Program-made: the position numbers and the translations under genes
From: a virus
DNA: 31,997 bases
Strand: one strand, 5' to 3'
IMG/VR virus record: IMGVR_UViG_3300025849_001557
Location: 1-31,997 of that record
Shown here: positions 29,901 through 31,997 of the stretch, in pieces
Layout: each line of letters opens with the position of its first letter
How positions within the stretch are numbered: the first letter of the stretch is position 1
The notes under the pieces: generated by a model
What the model saw: the letters and a program-made list of their open reading frames with translations, nothing else
What the model was told of the DNA's origin: nothing
The model's database searches: none

Positions 29901-31997
29901 AGAAGCTGGTAACATACAAGAGTTTTTTAGATCAGGGCAAAACGCTAGGAATTTTATAAGAATACTACCACCTGAAAATGTTAGTAGCTCTTCAGCAACT
30001 ATAGACGAACAAGGTGAGAATATAGATGTATCTAGAGACGTATTAGGTAGAGCTTTAGGTTTAAATAATAAACTACTTAATTATTTTTATAATAAAACAA
30101 ACAGAAGATCTAAAGGTAAATCATCTCAACCCACAGTGTGGGAGCTTAAAGAAGAATTTAAAAATCCTACATCAGAAATAGTAGACAAGTTTAAAACAGA
30201 GTTAGGTATAACACCAAGAGGTGAATTAAATCTATACGATAGAAACATAGGTCAATTATTGAAAGGTGCCGCTAAGTTACAAGGTCAAAATACAGCTAAT
30301 GTTATTGCTCGTGATAAAGTAAAACAATCAACTGTAAAAACCGCTAAGCCAACTAAACAAATACTAGCTGACGTCGCTTCAAGTAAGTCTAGAGTTATGG
30401 CTGCAAAAGCTAAACCAAAATCTTCCAAACAATTGTCTAATGATATTAAAAAATCAACTAAACAAATTAGAGCTTTTGATAAGGTATCTGTAACAAAAGC
30501 AAGAGATGGAGGTAAAAAGGGTAGGGCGTATGATAGAGACGCTAAGCTACCAGAAACTGTTAGAAGCTTTAAAGGTGAAACAATTATACAGGGTTTTAAT
30601 AGAACTTTAAATAATTTTTCTGAAAGATTTCCGGGATACAACTCATACTTTAAAAATGCTTTGGTATTTGGTGAAACAAGATCTCCATATGGTAAAGTTG
30701 ATAGGTTTAAACAAGGTGTTGTAAATAAAGGAAAACAAAAAGATATTCGTAGAACACCTATTACTAAAGATAGAAAAATAACTAATGCTTATGCCAAATC
30801 TATTTTTGAAACTGGCTACGTAGCGAAAGAAAAAGCTAAATTAAATGTGTTGAAGGATTTTTATTTAGCTGCAGAAGCTTATTTAAAAGATAATCCTAAA
30901 GATATTTGGGTGTTTGATGAAATTACTTCTGCTGCAACTAATTCTCAAAATGCTCCTAACAGAGCTTTAGCACCAGCCCTTATAGTTCAAGTTGATTCTA
31001 ATATGAAGCCTTTACAGGGTGTTAAAGGAATTGAAGAGCATACTGAGCCTCAAAACAACATAGGAACAATGTTAACACAGGCCGCAAAAGATGGTAATGT
31101 GAAACAAATCTGGCCTATAGTAGAAGCATCTTACATGCAGGGTTGGATAGATTTAGATAATAACGATTTATTAGATGTGGACTTTAAAACATCTATGCCT
31201 GAAGCATATTACAAAGGTGTTGAGCTTTATTTAGATGGTAAGTTAAAATTAGACCAAGGTTTACTATCTACAATAAGGTTAAGTGAGGCTGGTATAGATT
31301 TATCTAGTATGATGTATATACCTACTAAGCAAACCTTAGCTGAGTATTTTTTTGAAACAAACGAAGTTCCTGTAGAATTACAAAAAACTTTAATGAACGA
31401 TTTATTCTCTGGTAATAAAACATTGAGAGAAATAAAAGATGAAGCATTATTTAATAGAGATGTTACTAATAGAGAAAATGAAACATTTAAACCAGACGCT
31501 AAGAAAGTTGTAGTAAAAAATAACAAAGCAGATAAAGCTATGGCTAATGCTAGAAGTAGTATTAAGTATTCTAAAAACAAAAAGAAAGCTAGAGTATTTG
31601 ATTTCGACGACACGCTAGCTCAGTCAAACAGCAAGGTTATAGTAAACATGCCCGATGGTACTAGCAGAAAAATATCTGCTACAGAGTTTGCAACAGAGGC
31701 TCAAGCTTTATTAGACCAAGGTGCTGAGTTTGATTTTGTACAATTTAATAAAGTTATTGATGGTAAAAAAGGACCACTGTTTGAAGTCGCTAAAACAATA
31801 CAAGATAAAAGAGGATCTGAAGACTTGTTCATATTAACGGCAAGACCTCAAGCTGCAGCTTTAAATATTAAAGAGTTTTTAGAAGGACTAGGTCTTAGTA
31901 TACCTTTAAAAAATATAACAGGCTTAGCAGATGGAAGGCCAGAAGCAAAAGCAGATTGGTTTGTAGATAAATACGCTGAAGGTTATAATGATTTTTA
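26947..31997 (+). CDS. Giant multi-domain virion protein, 3' end outside the window (at least 1683 aa)
   Basis: The ATG at 26947, one base after the previous stop, opens a frame that stays open to the window end. Visible parts, by residue: an N-terminal segment with YIIDGNEYTLAEIQDFASAA (about 5-24); two Gly/Ala hydrophobic stretches that could touch membrane (about 249-275 and 379-400); charged helices; HEFLH at 622-626 with EEVLTLFSGA (679-688) supplying a likely third zinc ligand; a sigma-region-2-like stretch with FDPNTAKFSTFVDN (about 850-863); long basic linkers; and a HAD-like domain with DFDDT (1552-1556), LTARP (1630-1634) and K1668. The last HAD motif would lie past the window. Giant proteins of this make-up are common in podovirus-like marine phages and are probably packed in the virion and ejected. 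Confidence 0.85.
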   Translation, partial: MEEVYIIDGNEYTLAEIQDFASAAGLELEDYLSKNNISKKEIKNAEQDFQKGVVDNVDATVTPKAPEASETPSTMEQVLDVGSLGSSLANPILGISNLFRLAKKYDKGEEGDFSVTEELKDIPQRVWASTLSVGETLSNVPGWLNRLQFNIAKSFADEEFQEKFDEMSAQEQDDLVQNISSATAAATPGVGGFIPALGKPGREKAAELKASAEKWREDLEEYDKTIFQAFAQGQVIEGVTRTFAGAMETIPSIAQAMIPYVGIGSIVAGQAAQADAENIEKGEKLNTKNLIYSTIIGASEGLLEITTKKIGGKMFKDLAGKSKEYVKQTLKGVTLKLSKEAGSEGLSESATLTINKAADMLIMGNEKAFENYWLELADTFIIGAATGGGMSGTGTAGIIIRDAQANNSMRRSIEDSQYNSIFEAFDGTEITDDKIKLAENKFANRKLELELKQKVSSGDLTIEQANDIKINFRSTQGAVNIAKNLKIQGPLLKETVQLLEESSLLRAEIKKAGDNKALVDTQKKKLVEIENRLGQISAENQLAISTETITDLSKGVEGLTVFTVENAKEAETLSKDPKFDNVDKKAFGQQGFILQNKETGEQTIVINKEQSAKDLAVDVANHEFLHALLFKTLKNSKGTAINLGKELKTELFKIEGIENTEFAARLEQYKADPESVKMEEVLTLFSGAIQTGDIKFNQGFFTKVGDIIRRFLQNAGLKNIKFNEAKDVYNFIKDYNTSLEKGKLTKAQEKLFTERAQGDLVKREYKTKDDSTVKESKSFYDSLTPEELVQIKKSPSSQPSEISKADKALLNQFDLLALNALNYDTRKGDFKREDVLSAAREFLPGIVERFDPNTAKFSTFVDNNMRPKQQQIYEEVKGLSREADRLDSPEAKEIVAEETVVEEKPVVKETRINPLNFDKVNKAEVEAVVDIKTEEIPGLSFKEVSDRYAGKAASKIFNVPEAKITDPKKNLTYAKKIVNGIPEQSEAGNIQEFFRSGQNARNFIRILPPENVSSSSATIDEQGENIDVSRDVLGRALGLNNKLLNYFYNKTNRRSKGKSSQPTVWELKEEFKNPTSEIVDKFKTELGITPRGELNLYDRNIGQLLKGAAKLQGQNTANVIARDKVKQSTVKTAKPTKQILADVASSKSRVMAAKAKPKSSKQLSNDIKKSTKQIRAFDKVSVTKARDGGKKGRAYDRDAKLPETVRSFKGETIIQGFNRTLNNFSERFPGYNSYFKNALVFGETRSPYGKVDRFKQGVVNKGKQKDIRRTPITKDRKITNAYAKSIFETGYVAKEKAKLNVLKDFYLAAEAYLKDNPKDIWVFDEITSAATNSQNAPNRALAPALIVQVDSNMKPLQGVKGIEEHTEPQNNIGTMLTQAAKDGNVKQIWPIVEASYMQGWIDLDNNDLLDVDFKTSMPEAYYKGVELYLDGKLKLDQGLLSTIRLSEAGIDLSSMMYIPTKQTLAEYFFETNEVPVELQKTLMNDLFSGNKTLREIKDEALFNRDVTNRENETFKPDAKKVVVKNNKADKAMANARSSIKYSKNKKKARVFDFDDTLAQSNSKVIVNMPDGTSRKISATEFATEAQALLDQGAEFDFVQFNKVIDGKKGPLFEVAKTIQDKRGSEDLFILTARPQAAALNIKEFLEGLGLSIPLKNITGLADGRPEAKADWFVDKYAEGYNDF

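Noticed and set aside
29412-29915. Minus-strand open frame of 167 codons, and similar ones at 27093-27395, 27762-28007, 28809-29105, 30285-30641 and 31227-31613
   Set aside because: All lie inside the continuous giant gene on the + strand, have Leu/Ser/Phe-rich composition typical of antisense of AT-rich coding DNA, and show no leader or motif.
1-31997. Prophage integration or attachment site
   Set aside because: No integrase, repressor, tRNA or flanking host gene is visible; this is a continuous phage late region.

Overview
This window is part of a tailed double-stranded DNA phage (podovirus-like morphogenesis cassette), read entirely from the + strand and almost without gaps. The best guess for the host is a marine member of the Bacteroidota, probably a flavobacterium. 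The DNA is AT-rich. Nearly every start codon follows an A/T-only leader such as AAATTAAATTATG rather than a Shine-Dalgarno box, as is usual in that phylum. The structural proteins look like those of flavobacterial and crAss-like phages. The genetic code is standard, with TAA, TAG and TGA all used as stops. No tRNA, insertion sequence, CRISPR array, integrase or attachment site was seen. Function calls rest on reading the sequence and remembered family signatures, not on database searches.

Layout. (1) 1-2877 starts with the tail end of a small conserved phage protein and an unknown gene. A phage chaperonin pair follows, groEL then groES, overlapping and in the reverse of the bacterial order, with a basic protein translationally coupled behind. 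(2) 2881-5939 is a run of small, mostly unknown genes. Three share the N-terminus M-[AG]-YKQ, one encodes a tiny HExxH zincin-like protein, one a 51-residue CGC protein, and one probably an abundant 97-residue protein behind a four-fold ATTTAAC leader. (3) 5946-7748 holds a 3TM-type holin, small conserved phage proteins, a 203-residue protein that reads as two GroES folds in tandem, and a probable small terminase. (4) 7741-15077 is the packaging and head block: large terminase, portal, scaffold and major capsid protein. (5) 15164-24556 is the neck and tail block, with strong hairpins on both sides of its first gene. It also carries a nucleotidyltransferase-like gene between two large tail proteins and a GNAT acetyltransferase. 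(6) 24569 to the end encodes internal virion proteins, ending in a giant protein (at least 1683 residues, open at the window edge) with a zinc-protease motif, a sigma-region-2-like stretch and a HAD phosphatase-like domain.

How the parts fit. Terminase loads DNA through the portal into a shell built by scaffold and capsid protein. The connector and tail proteins complete the particle, and the alanine-rich and giant proteins are probably internal or ejected. The phage appears to bring its own chaperonin. Its GroES lacks most of the roof hairpin and its GroEL has altered apical contact positions, which suggests a matched pair tuned to phage clients. The tandem GroES-like protein is the most unusual companion. 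Other strong oddities are a sharply bounded GC-rich patch inside terL, competing RNA hairpins after the capsid gene, and four Gly-Tyr repeats inside a head-tail connector candidate.
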